Notes under the pieces: model-generated
Seen by the model: only the letters and a program-made list of their open reading frames with translations
The model's database searches: none
What the model was told of the DNA's origin: nothing
Origin: Sitta carolinensis
Lineage: Eukaryota; Chordata; Aves; Passeriformes; Sittidae
Direction: 5' to 3'
Assembly: GCA_032173965.1 (NCBI GenBank)
Contig: CM063284.1
Span: 118,704,410 to 118,768,409, forward strand
DNA length: 64,000 bases
Part shown: positions 25,801 through 35,200 of the stretch, piece by piece
Position numbering within the stretch: position 1 is the first letter of the stretch
Layout of the letters: each line of letters opens with the position of its first letter
Position numbers and translations under genes: made by a program

Positions 25801-28713
25801 ATAAATTCAAACACATGTGGAAACCTAGGTCTAACAACAAGAGCTTCAATGCCCCTGTATTAATTATATCAAAAGCACAAAGAAGGGACTCCCATCCAAA
25901 TACACTGTTTAAATTAAAAGCAGTTTCACAGTGCAATTTTTTCTCCGTTTTATTATTGGTACAAAGCACAATAAAAATATCATAAATTCAAGTCCAAAAC
26001 AAAATTAATTTCTGCTCATCCTTGACAATTTTCAACATTTTTAATCAAACCTATAAAAAAGCCCTCCCCCAGAAATGAAATTAACCTGTGCTGGTGTCCC
26101 AAGAACAGATTTGATGGACGATCTCTCCATTATTTTCCAGAACATGCAATGATCAGCGCAGCATGCTGATTAACCACTTACACATTATTTGTTATTACCC
26201 ATTAGGTCTGTTCCTGTTAGGCACCACAAACATACTTTATTCAAAAGCATTACCACAGGATAGTAAGTGCCCAACTCCTGCAGGCTTGCTTCTACATCCT
26301 ACACCACATCTACATTTGCCCTACTTAGCTTCATGATGCAGCAGTAAAACATAACCAAATTAAAACTGCTGACTTGCTGAAAGGTAGCAAACTTGTGGGA
26401 AGGTCAACAGCAAGTTCTTCATCATACTTTAAAAAAAAAAAAAAAAAAAAAAGCTGCAAATGCAATGACTTTAAAATGTTTGAATTAAGTGGCTTAAGAC
26501 TTAAAAAAAGAGAACTTAAACTCAGAAGTAAGTTTTTCGGCCTCCCTACCAACTCCTCTTTTTTCTTTTGTCCACAGGTATTTGACAAACTTCAGCAACC
26601 AATCTCAGGACTGTAATACCAAAATACACTTCTCATAATACCATTTCATAAAAAGCAGGCCATACAGCTCACTTATAACTAAAATCAGACCTTCTTGTAA
26701 AGCCCTTTTTGTGGACTCCTTATCCACTGCACAGCAAACCAGCTCATGAGCAGTCTCCAGTTCCGTGAAAAGCCACAGGGATTCAAAAGAAGAGAAGGGG
26801 CTCCATGAACACAGCAGTGATGCTGATGAGAGCACCAGTGCCAGACAAGCTGAGGCTCCGTGGCACAGCCACACCGGTGCCTCTGTCAGACAAGCAGGCA
26901 TTAACCCCTCTTGCACCTTGATTCCACCTGAACAACCTAGTCCTGAGTCTTGTTCAGACTAGCACTATGACAGACTATAAATCGAATCCAGACTGATAGT
27001 TGGGACTACTACTTTAAGTCTTCAACTGCAAAGACAAGATTTTAAAACACGTGGGGTTGTTATAGCTCATTTGACAATTCTTTTGAAGTTTTGAAACTGC
27101 TAAAACACTGCACCAAAGTGGAAGGCAGCAACCAAGTTCCATCAAGTAAAACATCTGGGACAATAAAGTAAGTGTTTTGTGAGGTATGTGCTAGCTGTCC
27201 TTGCAATTCTGAGTTGAAGACCATTAAAAGAAAAAAATTAAGCTTGCAAATGCAACAACCAAGAGCAGTTTAACATTAATATAAGATGAAATTTAATACA
27301 ATTTGGTGCAAAACAATTACACTTTCTCCTTACTCCACACCTAGATTAAAAGTCTTGAAATCACTTTTATGTAAACTCATAGCTTCAATGATTTAGTTTT
27401 GCAGATACCATCATCAGGCACTGACACAACATCCGCCTCGGGCTACCAATCTCTAACCAAACCTTCCTCTGCTATCCACAACCCGCTATACTTTCAATCA
27501 TGAAATCAAAGCACTCCACAGCCATGGGAGATAATACAAGCTAAAGCTTGACAAGAACGAAACTACAGTGTGTAATACCACAGGTGAAAGTCTCTTAAAC
27601 TACAAAATGCCAATTAGAAGTGCCAAGAAACATGCTGTCTCCGAGCTGTTCTCAGAGACAGCTAAGCACAGACAGCGTCAAGTGTCAGCCTCTGCAAGCA
27701 AAGCCCTTTGTGGCTCACACAACTAGAACACCAAAGCATTGCTTTCTTGTTTTAGTTGCAGTTTTGCAGAAAAATATTCTCATTTTTTTGCACGTCAGAG
27801 GAAAACGCAGAAGCAGTTTTAATACGTGTAACTTCGAAACCAGCCCCAGTTCCATGAAAAGTACACATTCACAACAAACCCCAGATGCCCTAAATAACTC
27901 ACCGAGTATCCTTTCCTTTCTCAATCCTAATCCTTCTCCTACATCTCTTTATTACTTTCCAGAAACTGATTAAAGACAAGAATAACCATAGCAACAAAAC
28001 AGTTCTCCAAGACCCACCTTCTGAACACAAAGCAAAGACACACCCATTTTCATATCAATATAACAAAAGATGTATGAAAGCCATCCAGCAGTTGCTAAAG
28101 CTCTCGTACAAAACATTATCCCTCGGGAATATTTCAGGCTAGACTGTGACATCTTCAGTCAAAGAATATGTCAGATGAGAAAAAGTAGGTGCACTGAACA
28201 TGGAAGAATCAACAGGTCTAAACTTTACACCAAGGCTGTGCCAAAGTCACTTGGGAGGCGAAAAAGTGTTACTCCACCAGAAAGAAAATAACCAGCACGC
28301 AAAGCTACTGCGGAAACAACGTAGTTGTGACTGACAAGCTCAGTTGCGCAGGTAAGCTACAACAAAGACAACCAGAGCGAAAGCAGAGGAGTGAGTGCAG
28401 CTGCCAGGGGAAAGGCGGGATCTGCACCCGAGAGGTGGTGCCCAGAGGTCCGAGAGAAGAGATACCTGCGAGGGTGCCGGAGGGGGGAGGGAGGTGGGCA
28501 CTGACAGCCGAGGCCGGGGCGGTGGAGGGAGGCCGAGAGCAGCGGTGAGAGGTGGGGCGGCACCTGGCTGGGATCCCGGGGCGCGGGGGGGGGGGGGGGG
28601 GGCACCTGGGCTCGGGGTGGCGGCGTGGGAAGGCAGCACTGCCCGGGAGGGATGGGGGGCAGAAAGCGCACAGCGCCCCGGTCCCGCACTCACCTGCGCC
28701 GTCTCTCCGCCAT
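7680..28713 (-). CDS. MYBL1: MYBL1 (A-MYB) transcription factor, 16 coding exons, one apparent frameshift
   Basis: Nuclear sequence-specific activator; in mammals and rooster A-MYB drives meiotic and pachytene-piRNA genes in spermatocytes. Exons in transcript order: 28713-28694, 25084-24983, 24853-24782, 21991-21899, 20727-20507, 18764-18581, 18358-18284, 16830-16726, 15489-15256, 14950-14582, 14108-13966, 13743-13629, 12037-11921, 11834-11730, 9817-9638, 7808-7680. All junctions are GT-AG and the phases agree. The sum is 2264 bases, one short of a 754-residue protein plus stop; human is about 752. Three MYB repeats are visible, with tryptophans at about 37/57/76 (R1), 89/109/128 (R2) and 141/160/179 (R3). 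The R2 redox cysteine is at 124. Activation-region exons 6-8, a FAETL motif (about 360-364) and the conserved C-terminal regulatory region follow. The missing base is in exon 2. The start was chosen because MAERRRS aligns with the family N-terminus MAKRSRS. Confidence 0.95.
9638..9817 (-). CDS. MYBL1: MYBL1 coding exon 15
   Basis: 60 codons with [19 protein letters not shown], matching human TTSLLMIPLLEIHDNRCNL. The second half is poorly conserved. The donor GTCTGA is non-consensus; reading through it would give a stop at once. The acceptor has a good pyrimidine tract. Confidence 0.9.
11730..11834 (-). CDS. MYBL1: MYBL1 coding exon 14
   Basis: 35 codons with the conserved [10 protein letters not shown] core; phase 0 at both ends, GTAAGA donor. 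Confidence 0.93.
11921..12037 (-). CDS. MYBL1: MYBL1 coding exon 13
   Basis: 39 codons ([20 protein letters not shown], then [10 protein letters not shown]), aligning with the human [20 protein letters not shown] region. Confidence 0.94.
13629..13743 (-). CDS. MYBL1: MYBL1 coding exon 12
   Basis: Completes the glycine codon, then [20 protein letters not shown] and [14 protein letters not shown]. This is the most conserved part of the MYB-family C-terminus. Confidence 0.94.
13966..14108 (-). CDS. MYBL1: MYBL1 coding exon 11
   Basis: Encodes [20 protein letters not shown], then [17 protein letters not shown] and QKENVG, the conserved C-terminal regulatory block with Ser/Thr-Pro sites. Ends in phase 2. 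Confidence 0.94.
14582..14950 (-). CDS. MYBL1: MYBL1 coding exon 10
   Basis: 123 codons starting DPVAWSD and ending KTLPFSPSQ, with conserved PVKLMR and [10 protein letters not shown] blocks and a serine run near residues 421-427. The exon is markedly rich in CpG compared with its flanking introns. Confidence 0.94.
15256..15489 (-). CDS. MYBL1: MYBL1 coding exon 9
   Basis: 78 codons including [11 protein letters not shown] and the conserved [11 protein letters not shown] motif, which in c-MYB belongs to the leucine-rich/FAETL regulatory module. Relative to human, two residues (Glu-Ser) are absent at the junction with the next exon. Confidence 0.93.
16726..16830 (-). CDS. MYBL1: MYBL1 coding exon 8
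   Basis: 35 codons, highly charged and probably helical ([20 protein letters not shown], then ENEIRRKQ). Corresponds to the conserved helical segment after the acidic activation region. Confidence 0.94.
18284..18358 (-). CDS. MYBL1: MYBL1 coding exon 7
   Basis: 25 codons ([18 protein letters not shown] and on) aligning with the human segment IPGYQYVSPEGNCIEH; part of the transactivation region. Confidence 0.92.
18581..18764 (-). CDS. MYBL1: MYBL1 coding exon 6
   Basis: Completes R3 ([20 protein letters not shown]) and starts the linker and activation region ([12 protein letters not shown]). 184 bases, ending in phase 0. Confidence 0.95.
20507..20727 (-). CDS. MYBL1: MYBL1 coding exon 5
   Basis: 73 codons plus two bases: most of R2 with the recognition helix ([17 protein letters not shown]) and most of R3 ([11 protein letters not shown], then [12 protein letters not shown]). 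Nearly identical to the family consensus, so under strong constraint. Donor GTGCTT is weak but positionally conserved. Confidence 0.97.
21400..21527 (-). mobile_element. tRNA-Ile-derived SINE with CR1-like tail (TguSINE1 type)
   Basis: Read on the minus strand, the head (about 21527-21455) follows tRNA-Ile: TAAGCTC, then TTGGTTAGAGC, GTGCTAATAA, GCCAAGGT and GATCCCTGTA. The anticodon-arm sequence of tRNA-Ile(AAT) is clearly recognisable. The tail (to about 21400) is CR1 3'-like and ends in a CAGAATATTCTG-type motif. A and B boxes are degraded, so it is an old, inactive copy. This tRNA-Ile plus CR1 design is described from passerine birds. It sits in MYBL1 intron 4 in the same orientation as the gene. 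Confidence 0.75.
21899..21991 (-). CDS. MYBL1: MYBL1 coding exon 4
   Basis: 31 codons: end of R1 ([20 protein letters not shown]) and beginning of R2 ([11 protein letters not shown]). Confidence 0.96.
23408..23556 (+). repeat. CR1 LINE 3' fragment, sense orientation
   Basis: The plus strand carries, in order, the CR1 3' blocks 'aggttgcc', 'ccatggagat', 'gtcctgggcagcctgctcca', 'gagcagggg', 'gatgacctgcag', 'ccttccaac' and 'atgattctg'. It is 5'-truncated and diverged. It lies in MYBL1 intron 3, antisense to the gene. Confidence 0.85.
24782..24853 (-). CDS. MYBL1: MYBL1 coding exon 3
   Basis: 24 codons of MYB repeat R1 ([16 protein letters not shown] then AFIASHLQ), phase 0 at both ends, GTAAGT donor. 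Confidence 0.95.
24983..25084 (-). CDS. MYBL1: MYBL1 coding exon 2, with 1-base deletion
   Basis: Acidic N-terminal segment ([18 protein letters not shown]), then the start of MYB repeat R1 ([15 protein letters not shown]). The second half is in the +1 frame relative to the first. The family has Gln-Lys-Gly at the break, needing five A's on the minus strand, but only four are present (25028-25031). Read literally, the frame hits TGA at 25021-25023. Splice sites on both sides are intact. Confidence 0.9.
28694..28713 (-). CDS. MYBL1: MYBL1 coding exon 1
   Basis: Encodes M-A-E-R-R-R and two bases of the next serine codon, then a GTGAG donor. An in-frame alternative ATG lies 15 bases upstream (28728), but the 28713 ATG matches the family N-terminus. 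Confidence 0.88.
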
Positions 28714-29456
28714 CCTCGGCGCGCACCATAGGGGGGGCCGCCACGGCCGCGGGGCGCAGCACGGAGCCCCCGAGCTCCCTCTCTCACAGCAGAGCAGGGA
28801 CGTAGCGGGGCACCGGCGGCTCAGAACGCCTCCAGCCGGGCCGGGATCCTCCCAGGGCCCGCTGCTCCCCGCGGTGCCCGCAGCGCCCCGGCGGCCGCCC
28901 TTAACCCCGGCCCGGCCCCGGCGCGTCAGGCATGACTCGGCCTGGCCGCTGCCCGCAAGGACGGGGCGCGCAGCGGCCCCTTTCTCGCCTCTCCTGCGCC
29001 CCGCTCTCGGATGCTGTCAGAGGTGCCGCGGGCTCCGGCGGCGCCTGCCGCCCTCCTGCCCTCCGTCCCCGGGCCGCTCGGCTCCGCTGCCTCGCCCTGT
29101 GCCCGCCCGGCCCCCGCCTCGCACCGGCCGCCACCGCCGCCGTTCGGGCTCAGCCGCCGGCGCTCGCGGCGCGCTCGGCCGGTGCCGCCCGAATCTCGCG
29201 CGCAGCCTCCCCCCCGCGAGCCGCCGTTTGAATCTGCGCAGGCGGACTGACGCCCCATTGGCCGCCGCCGACCGCACGCGGCTCCGCGCGCCGGGCGGGA
29301 GGGGGCGGGGCCTCGCGCCGGCGGGCGGGCAAGGGGACGGGGCCGGGGGAGCGGGGCGGCCCCGCAACGCCCGCCCGCGAGCCGCCTCCGCGCCAACGGC
29401 GGCGGCTCCCGACGGTAAAAGAGCGAGCCACTAACAGCGGGGCCGCCCCGCGCGGC

Positions 29457-29460
29457 AAAA
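29457..29460 (-). terminator. Pol III terminator of tRNA-Tyr
   Basis: Four A's on the plus strand give TTTT on the transcript strand, about 10 nt after the tRNA 3' end, the usual position and minimum length for RNA polymerase III. Confidence 0.75.
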
Positions 29461-29469
29461 CCGAGCGTC

Positions 29470-29559
29470 TCCTTCGAGCCGGAATCGAACCAGCGACCTA
29501 AGGATTCCCGCGGGCCGCGCCTCTACAGTCCTCCGCTCTACCAGCTGAGCTATCGAAGG
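29470..29559 (-). tRNA. tRNA-Tyr(GTA) with 17-nt intron
   Basis: On the minus strand, acceptor stem CCTTCGA pairs with TCGAAGG and is followed by discriminator A. D-arm (GCTCAGCTGGTAGAGC) and T-arm (GGTTCGATTCC) match A and B boxes. The anticodon arm GGAC-TGTAG...AT-CCTT gives anticodon GTA. A 17-nt intron (AGGCGCGGCCCGCGGGA) begins after position 37, the canonical place, as expected for eukaryotic tRNA-Tyr. The mature part (73 nt) equals the vertebrate consensus as I know it. A TTTT Pol III terminator lies about 10 nt downstream (29457-29460). Confidence 0.97.
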
Positions 29560-29648
29560 GAGCTGGTTGAGCGTTTCATTCTAGGGCATAAAGCCTTTCT
29601 CCGAGATGCTGTTGTTGACGTGCGTGAAAGTCGAGCTGGAATTTCCTT

Positions 29649-29665
29649 CCCCCCCCCCCCCCCCC
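29649..29665. repeat. C17 homopolymer (G17 on minus strand)
   Basis: Uninterrupted C-run upstream of the tRNA gene. Such tracts are prone to slippage and to miscalling. Confidence 0.9.
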
Positions 29666-29961
29666 AAGAGCAGCTGGAGCATAGGGACGCGCTCGGAACG
29701 GAGTCGTGGAACTGCGAGCGGCCCAAACGCCCAGCGGCGGCTCCCGCACCCTGGGCCCTGCTGCCGGGGGCGAGCTATCCCGGCGTACGAGGGCAGCGCT
29801 TCCCGCTTCCCTCCCTTGCCAAAAAATCCATGCCCCTATCGTTGCTCGCGTTCTTGAGGAGCGGGAAGCGCGAGTCTCATGCACCAGCCAGCCAGCGCTC
29901 TTACGGGCTCCTGCTCCAGCCACGGCACGGGTCTGTTGGGAAGAGGCCGCTCCCAAACAGA

Positions 29962-30262
29962 AGCAGGTAGGAGAAGACCTCTCAGATCGAGTCCGACGTA
30001 TGACAACACCACCGACAACTGCATCATGGCACCGAGTGCCAAATCCAGTCCTTCTGTGAATACCTCCTCGGGCATTGACTATACCACCTCCCTGGCCAGC
30101 CCATTCCAATATTTAGTCACCCTTTCCGTGAAGAAATTCCCAATTTAACCTGAACTTCCCCTGGCACAGCTTAAGACTATGTGCTCTCATCCTGTCACTA
30201 GGTGCCTGGGAGAAGCTGAACCCCACCTGACTACGACTTCCTTTCTGGTAGAAACATGGCAT
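29962..30262 (-). repeat. CR1 LINE fragment, antisense
   Basis: Plus-strand text follows the reverse complement of a CR1 3' region: 'gatcgagtcc', 'acaacaccacc', 'actataccacctccctgg', 'agcccattccaat', 'ttaacctgaacttcccctgg', 'tgctctcatcctgtcacta', 'tgggagaagctgaacccca'. It belongs to a CR1 subfamily different from that of the next copy at 30716. Confidence 0.88.
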
Positions 30263-30715
30263 CGCGTCCTATTGTGGCTATGCTGATATACACGTGGACT
30301 CCAAAGAGCTCCTAGGAGAACAAGGTGGGAGCACCTGCTTTAAAGACAGGTGCTCACAGCTGCACAGTCAAAAAAACCCAGAAGGGTAGGGACAGCATTT
30401 CATGGTGCTCAGTCATGGTGTTCACTTGACACTGAAGTGCTCACATCCATAAGAAGGCCAAAACATCACTTTTTATTAGTTGCAATATGATTTTTACTTT
30501 AGTGGTCAAAACAAATCACCAAAACAGATGGTTTCTTATCAATCATATTCTTTCCAAACACATTTTTTTTTGATGGTTTACTTAAGGAAATTTGCTAACC
30601 ACTACCATGATAGAGGTAATGACTTTCCGAAGGCATCACCATCATGAAGTAAATGCTACATTCCAGCAGAACCTCTGTGTGTTCTAGGTATTTCCCCACA
30701 TGAGTCTTTAGCTGG

Positions 30716-31296
30716 AACTATAGAACGATTTGGGTTGAAAAGGACCTTAAAGATCATCTAGTTCCAGCCCCCATACAATGGGCAGGGACACCTTCCACTG
30801 GACCAGGTTGCTCAAAGGCCCATCCAACCTGGCCTGGAACACTTTCAGGGATGGGGCATCCACAACTTCTCCAGACAACTTGTTCCAGTGCCTTACCACC
30901 CTTAGTAAAGGATGATCATTTTTTCCTAATATCTAATCTAAACCTACTGTCTTTTAGTTTGAATCAATTCCCCTTTGTCTTGTCACTCCATGAGATGCTC
31001 CAGTTATGCTTTAAATTGTATTAAGGAGAGGTGCTGCACTCCCTTAATCATCTTTGAAACCCTCTGCTGGACCCGCTGCAGAATCTCCTTGTTTCTCTTG
31101 TCCTGAAGAGCCCAGAATTACACACAGCACTCCAGATGCTGCCACACCAGTGGAGGGGCAGGATTATCTATCTTCCTCGACCTGCTGGCAATGCTCTTCC
31201 TAATGCACCCCAGGGTACCACTGGCCTTCTTGAGCACCAGGGCACACCGCCGGCTCATGGGCAGTCTGTTGTCCACCAGGATGGAAAACACAGAAG
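30716..31296 (-). repeat. CR1 LINE 3' fragment, about 580 bp, antisense
   Basis: Begins with the reverse-complement CR1 terminus ('gatttgggttgaaaagg', 'accttaaagatcatctagtt'). It continues through 'gggcagggacaccttccact', 'ccatccaacctggcctgg' and 'cactccagatgctgccacac' to 'gttgtccaccaggatgg'. It is collinear with the CR1 3' UTR and the end of ORF2, with several frame breaks. No octamer repeat tail is preserved. Confidence 0.92.
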
Positions 31297-32065
31297 TTAT
31301 CTGAATAAACGAAGCCATGTGTGGAGTCTGTACGTCCCCACAGGCTGTCACTGTTGCCGGTGCATCCCCACAGCACCCTGGGTGTTCCCAGTGCCTGCGG
31401 ACGGGAACGCCGGGCTCGCAGCGCCCCCTGTGCGGGCAGGCGGGAACTGCAGGCAGCGGCACAACCCCCAAGGCACGGGAGGGCAAAACCCCCCCAAAAC
31501 CCCAACTTCACCTGTACCACAAGCCCACTGCTACAAGGGAGAACTCGTATCGTTGCATCTTTCACGAAGAAAATTAATTCCTTGAGTTTTTTATTTGTAG
31601 TCTTTGCTAATAGGTATTCAGCACCAACCTACATTCCCTGTGATGCACTTTGAGTATCCAGAGATGACACTGCAGTAGGTTTCCCCACATGAAAGCTCTG
31701 ACAGGAGTCTTTGAACTACAAAAGCTGTAATGAAAAAGTAATAAAAATCACCCTGAGACAGGATTTGTGTCATCAGCCTCATACAGTATGAAATGGTGTC
31801 TTTTAGCACTCATTTATATTTAATTCAAAGTGAAAGGAGCCTGAAATAAAAATATTTAGCTACCTTCTTGTATATTCCCATAGTAACAGGTGTGTTCCTA
31901 ATTTGCAGGAAATATATCCTGAAAGCATTAGCTGAAGCAAATTGCTAAAATAATAAGTACTGGTGGTTCTGTTGTTAAAAAGAATAATAGCCTAAAGATG
32001 TAGTTATGATATCCAGTAAATATTCTCCTTGGAATACACTAATAAGCACATAAACACTGCACTTT

Positions 32066-32099
<34 letters not shown>

Positions 32100-32159
32100 A
32101 TCCTGTTACTCTCCTGTGTGGCAAGGTCTAATGTTTGGAGTTCCTTTTGCTCCTACGTG

Positions 32160-32214
<55 letters not shown>

Positions 32215-35200
32215 AGTAAAAGAAAAAAAAAGTATGGAGATGCATTCCCCTCGCTCTCTCTCTTCTCAGCTTCTAGTAACTTCACAAAACCAAGTGAGAT
32301 GTCTACTATTCTCTTCAGAGACCTTATAAGAAAGAACCTTATAAGAAAGAAGGCACAGACACTGTCTCTGTAGCAGGATATGGACTGTTCCCTCCCATCC
32401 CATCCAAGTTGTCATGGCCCACAAGCCACCAGGCTCAGTTTGATAGGTTTCTGATAGGACACTCACCAGCCAGCAATATCTGTATCACTGTGCAAGAGAT
32501 GCTTTCTGCCTTCGTTTGCCCTTCCTAAGACTCCCTTGTGACAAAGGAGAGCCCATTTCCAGCCCAGACCTAAAGAACACGACCAGGTGCAAAGACATTG
32601 CTGCAGCCTCAGGGTGTCAGGAGGAGGAGATCCTAACTCATAGACCTTGAGTCACAGTGCACATACTTCCAATGGCATTTTTTGCCTCTTTCCCATTACC
32701 TTAAACTGTTTAGTTGGGTCTCCTGACAAATCAAAACCAAACAACACTTGAGTCCGCTGTTGGCATATGGATCTTGCTTGGGTTTTGTAGTGTTGCCCAA
32801 ATACTAATAGCAGTGGGCAACACATTTCCAAAGACAGGGACACTTGCTCTTTCCCAGATGATTTAATGGGTAAAGTGCCCTGGAAGAGAGAGTGATGGTC
32901 CTGTCATTTGTTCCATTATTTTTTCCTTCTTGTTTATTTTCCTGCTGATCTGCTGGAGAAAAACTTCTATTAGGCATTCATTATGATCTTAACAGCAGAC
33001 TGTTCCTGCTGGGAAACAGGTCCCTTCCTGTGCAACACTGATGCTTCAAAAATGACCCCACACTGCAGTGGTATGAAGGTACCACTCTATAAGGCCATAT
33101 ATTAAGTCCATATGTATACTATTTTTTATTGCTCCAATTAGGTGAGAGTTCCATCTATTTCCTGATAAAGCTTTTAGTGAATAAAAAGTAACAGTCATGA
33201 TCCCACTGCCTATTGTCACAAGGAAATGATAGAAAAACTCTAAAGTCACATGCAGAAGTCTGTAATTCTTTGCTGCTATGCATCAGAATCTCACTGTGAA
33301 TTCAGGCAGAAAATTTAACATTTCTCTGGACAAGTAAAGCCAAACATGGATGTTCCCTGGGAGGCAATGGGCTTAACATCACTGACTTGAAATTAAGAAA
33401 AATCAGTCTGTTCTAAACGTTCTCTCTGTATGTTGTTTGGAAACCTTACAACAGAGGAAAACCCACAGTCTTTGTAAAGATGATTCTTAGCACAAATAAT
33501 CAACAAGGCAGGCAACTGTCTTCCTATTATGAGAGAAGAATCTAGAAAAATTCCTACAAAGTAAACTCAAGAATCCATTTTTAATTGCAGAGAACAAGAC
33601 AGTTATTTCTTCAGCAGTTATCCCAACCAGTTGCTGCCATTCTCACAGAACTAAGATCTATGAAGTAAAAGAAGCACTTTTTCTGATGATTGTAAAATAT
33701 AGAAAAAGCTCAGTGTAGGTGACTTTACAAGTCTTTTACCAGGTACTTTCCTGTTAGTAATCTTCAATACTTTTTCACCAGTTGCTCCAATGACTGCAAT
33801 CTTCAGAGCTCGGCACTGGCTAAAACACCAAATATGTCAATCACACCATGTGTATCCATCAACTCTTCAGTCCAGCTGCCTGGCTTGGTCTCGATTCAAT
33901 GTCACAGCACCACTCATTCAGCACCCAAGGTGTTCTTGCTTGCATCATTCTGATGGGGTTGAGCTTTCTCCTCATGTTTGGAGAAGTTCCCAGTGAAGAG
34001 CAAAAGGATATGCACCAGATACTCTTTTAAATTAAAATAATTTTTCATATGACAGCATCTTATTATCTGCATCTGTTCTATGTCTTGGTACTGAAGATTC
34101 CAGCTTGTCATCTGTACTGCAGTCATGTCACAGTCAGTTCAGGGAAGCTGCAGTTCAGAACAATTTCAACGTGCTATGTGCCTTCAGAGTTATACTTAGT
34201 CTTGTTTTATTCTTTTCTTTTTTCCATCTGCTTGGTATCAAATATTCTGAAGGACAATCTTCTATTCATGGGTGATCTGACTTTGTTGGAATTCTCTCTA
34301 AATGCTTCTCATTACATTTTCCGAAAACGTTAAGTTTTAAAGGTTGAGCCCCTTCAGCCAGAAGAGTTAGCAAGTTTTGGGCACTTGGATTCAATCTATA
34401 CAGTCTTTTGCAAAGGGGAAGACCTACCTACACCTAATTCAATTAGCCTGTGTTCAGACACAGAAGAACTCCATGTACTTTGTGATTTGATGAATTTTAC
34501 TTTACTGTATTGATAGTATTCATGCTAGAGTAGGGAGGGTGGAAACAAAAGGCTTAAAGGCTACCATATCACAAAAATACCAAAATAATCTAGTGTATCT
34601 GGATGGGCTCAGAATTTCTGGTGCATTAACCTCCCTGACAGTCATGCACAGAAAACATCTTGCATGTTTCCAAAGCAGCCTATATCAGCTTATCAAGGAG
34701 GCTGTACAACTTTTGAAAGAATTTTGAGGTGGCCTTGAAATCAAGCCTTGGACTGAAAAAAACAACCACAGTTCCCAGGCTCAGAAGACCAGTAAAGCAG
34801 CTCCAGGGATATAGCCCTGCCAGAGACCAACACTAGTATCCTTTTGCACAGAGTGCAAGGAAATGGTGTCATTGCACAGCTCAGATAGATGCTGTCACTT
34901 CGAAACCAAGCTCCAAGCCTCACCTCTTCTGCAAAGTACAGTGGCAGCTAGACTGATTGAAGCATTCATTTGAAGAGACAAATTTCATTTGGCAACCACA
35001 TCCCCTATGGTTTCAGTGGCATGAGCATTCACTTGAATGAGGCGCTATACAGGCAAATATTACAGTTTAGGGGCTGAAAGTGGAACAGCCTTGAATCCAT
35101 GAAAGAGGGAAAAACACTCCTAAGCTTACACCCATTACCTATCATCTTGCTATCAACTCTCACAATAATTAGTAATGATACCACTGCAAGATTAATTATA

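Larger units (their letters stand above)
7809..28693 (-). other. MYBL1: MYBL1 introns
   Basis: The intervals between the listed exons are AT-rich. Apart from the SINE in intron 4, the CR1 copy in intron 3, scattered A-runs (14127-14138, 26430-26452) and a roughly 25-base direct duplication near 24524-24570, I see no other genes or structured elements. Intron 1 (25085-28693) is the longest and includes the downstream half of the promoter CpG island. Confidence 0.7.
28380..29480 (-). promoter_or_regulatory. MYBL1: MYBL1 CpG-island promoter and 5' UTR region
   Basis: A dense CpG island spans exon 1 and about 0.75 kb upstream. An NF-Y-type CCAAT box is present on the minus strand (GGCCAATGG, about 29256-29264), with an Sp1-type GC box (gggggcgggg, about 29300). 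MYB-type sites (YAACNG) occur as CAACGG near 29395 and TAACAG near 29432. No TATA box is evident and the exact start site cannot be fixed. A G18 run (28585-28602) lies just inside intron 1. Long open frames on both strands here reflect GC content, not genes. Confidence 0.7.

Noticed and set aside
28625..29434. A 269-codon plus-strand open frame upstream of MYBL1
   Set aside because: It lies wholly in the CpG island, its product is Arg/Pro/Ala-rich low complexity, similar open frames occur in all frames there, and no family is recognisable.
31320..31500. GC-richer stretch after the CR1 copy as a new promoter
   Set aside because: Short, few CpGs compared with the true islands, and with a C/A-rich low-complexity end; nothing further supports it.
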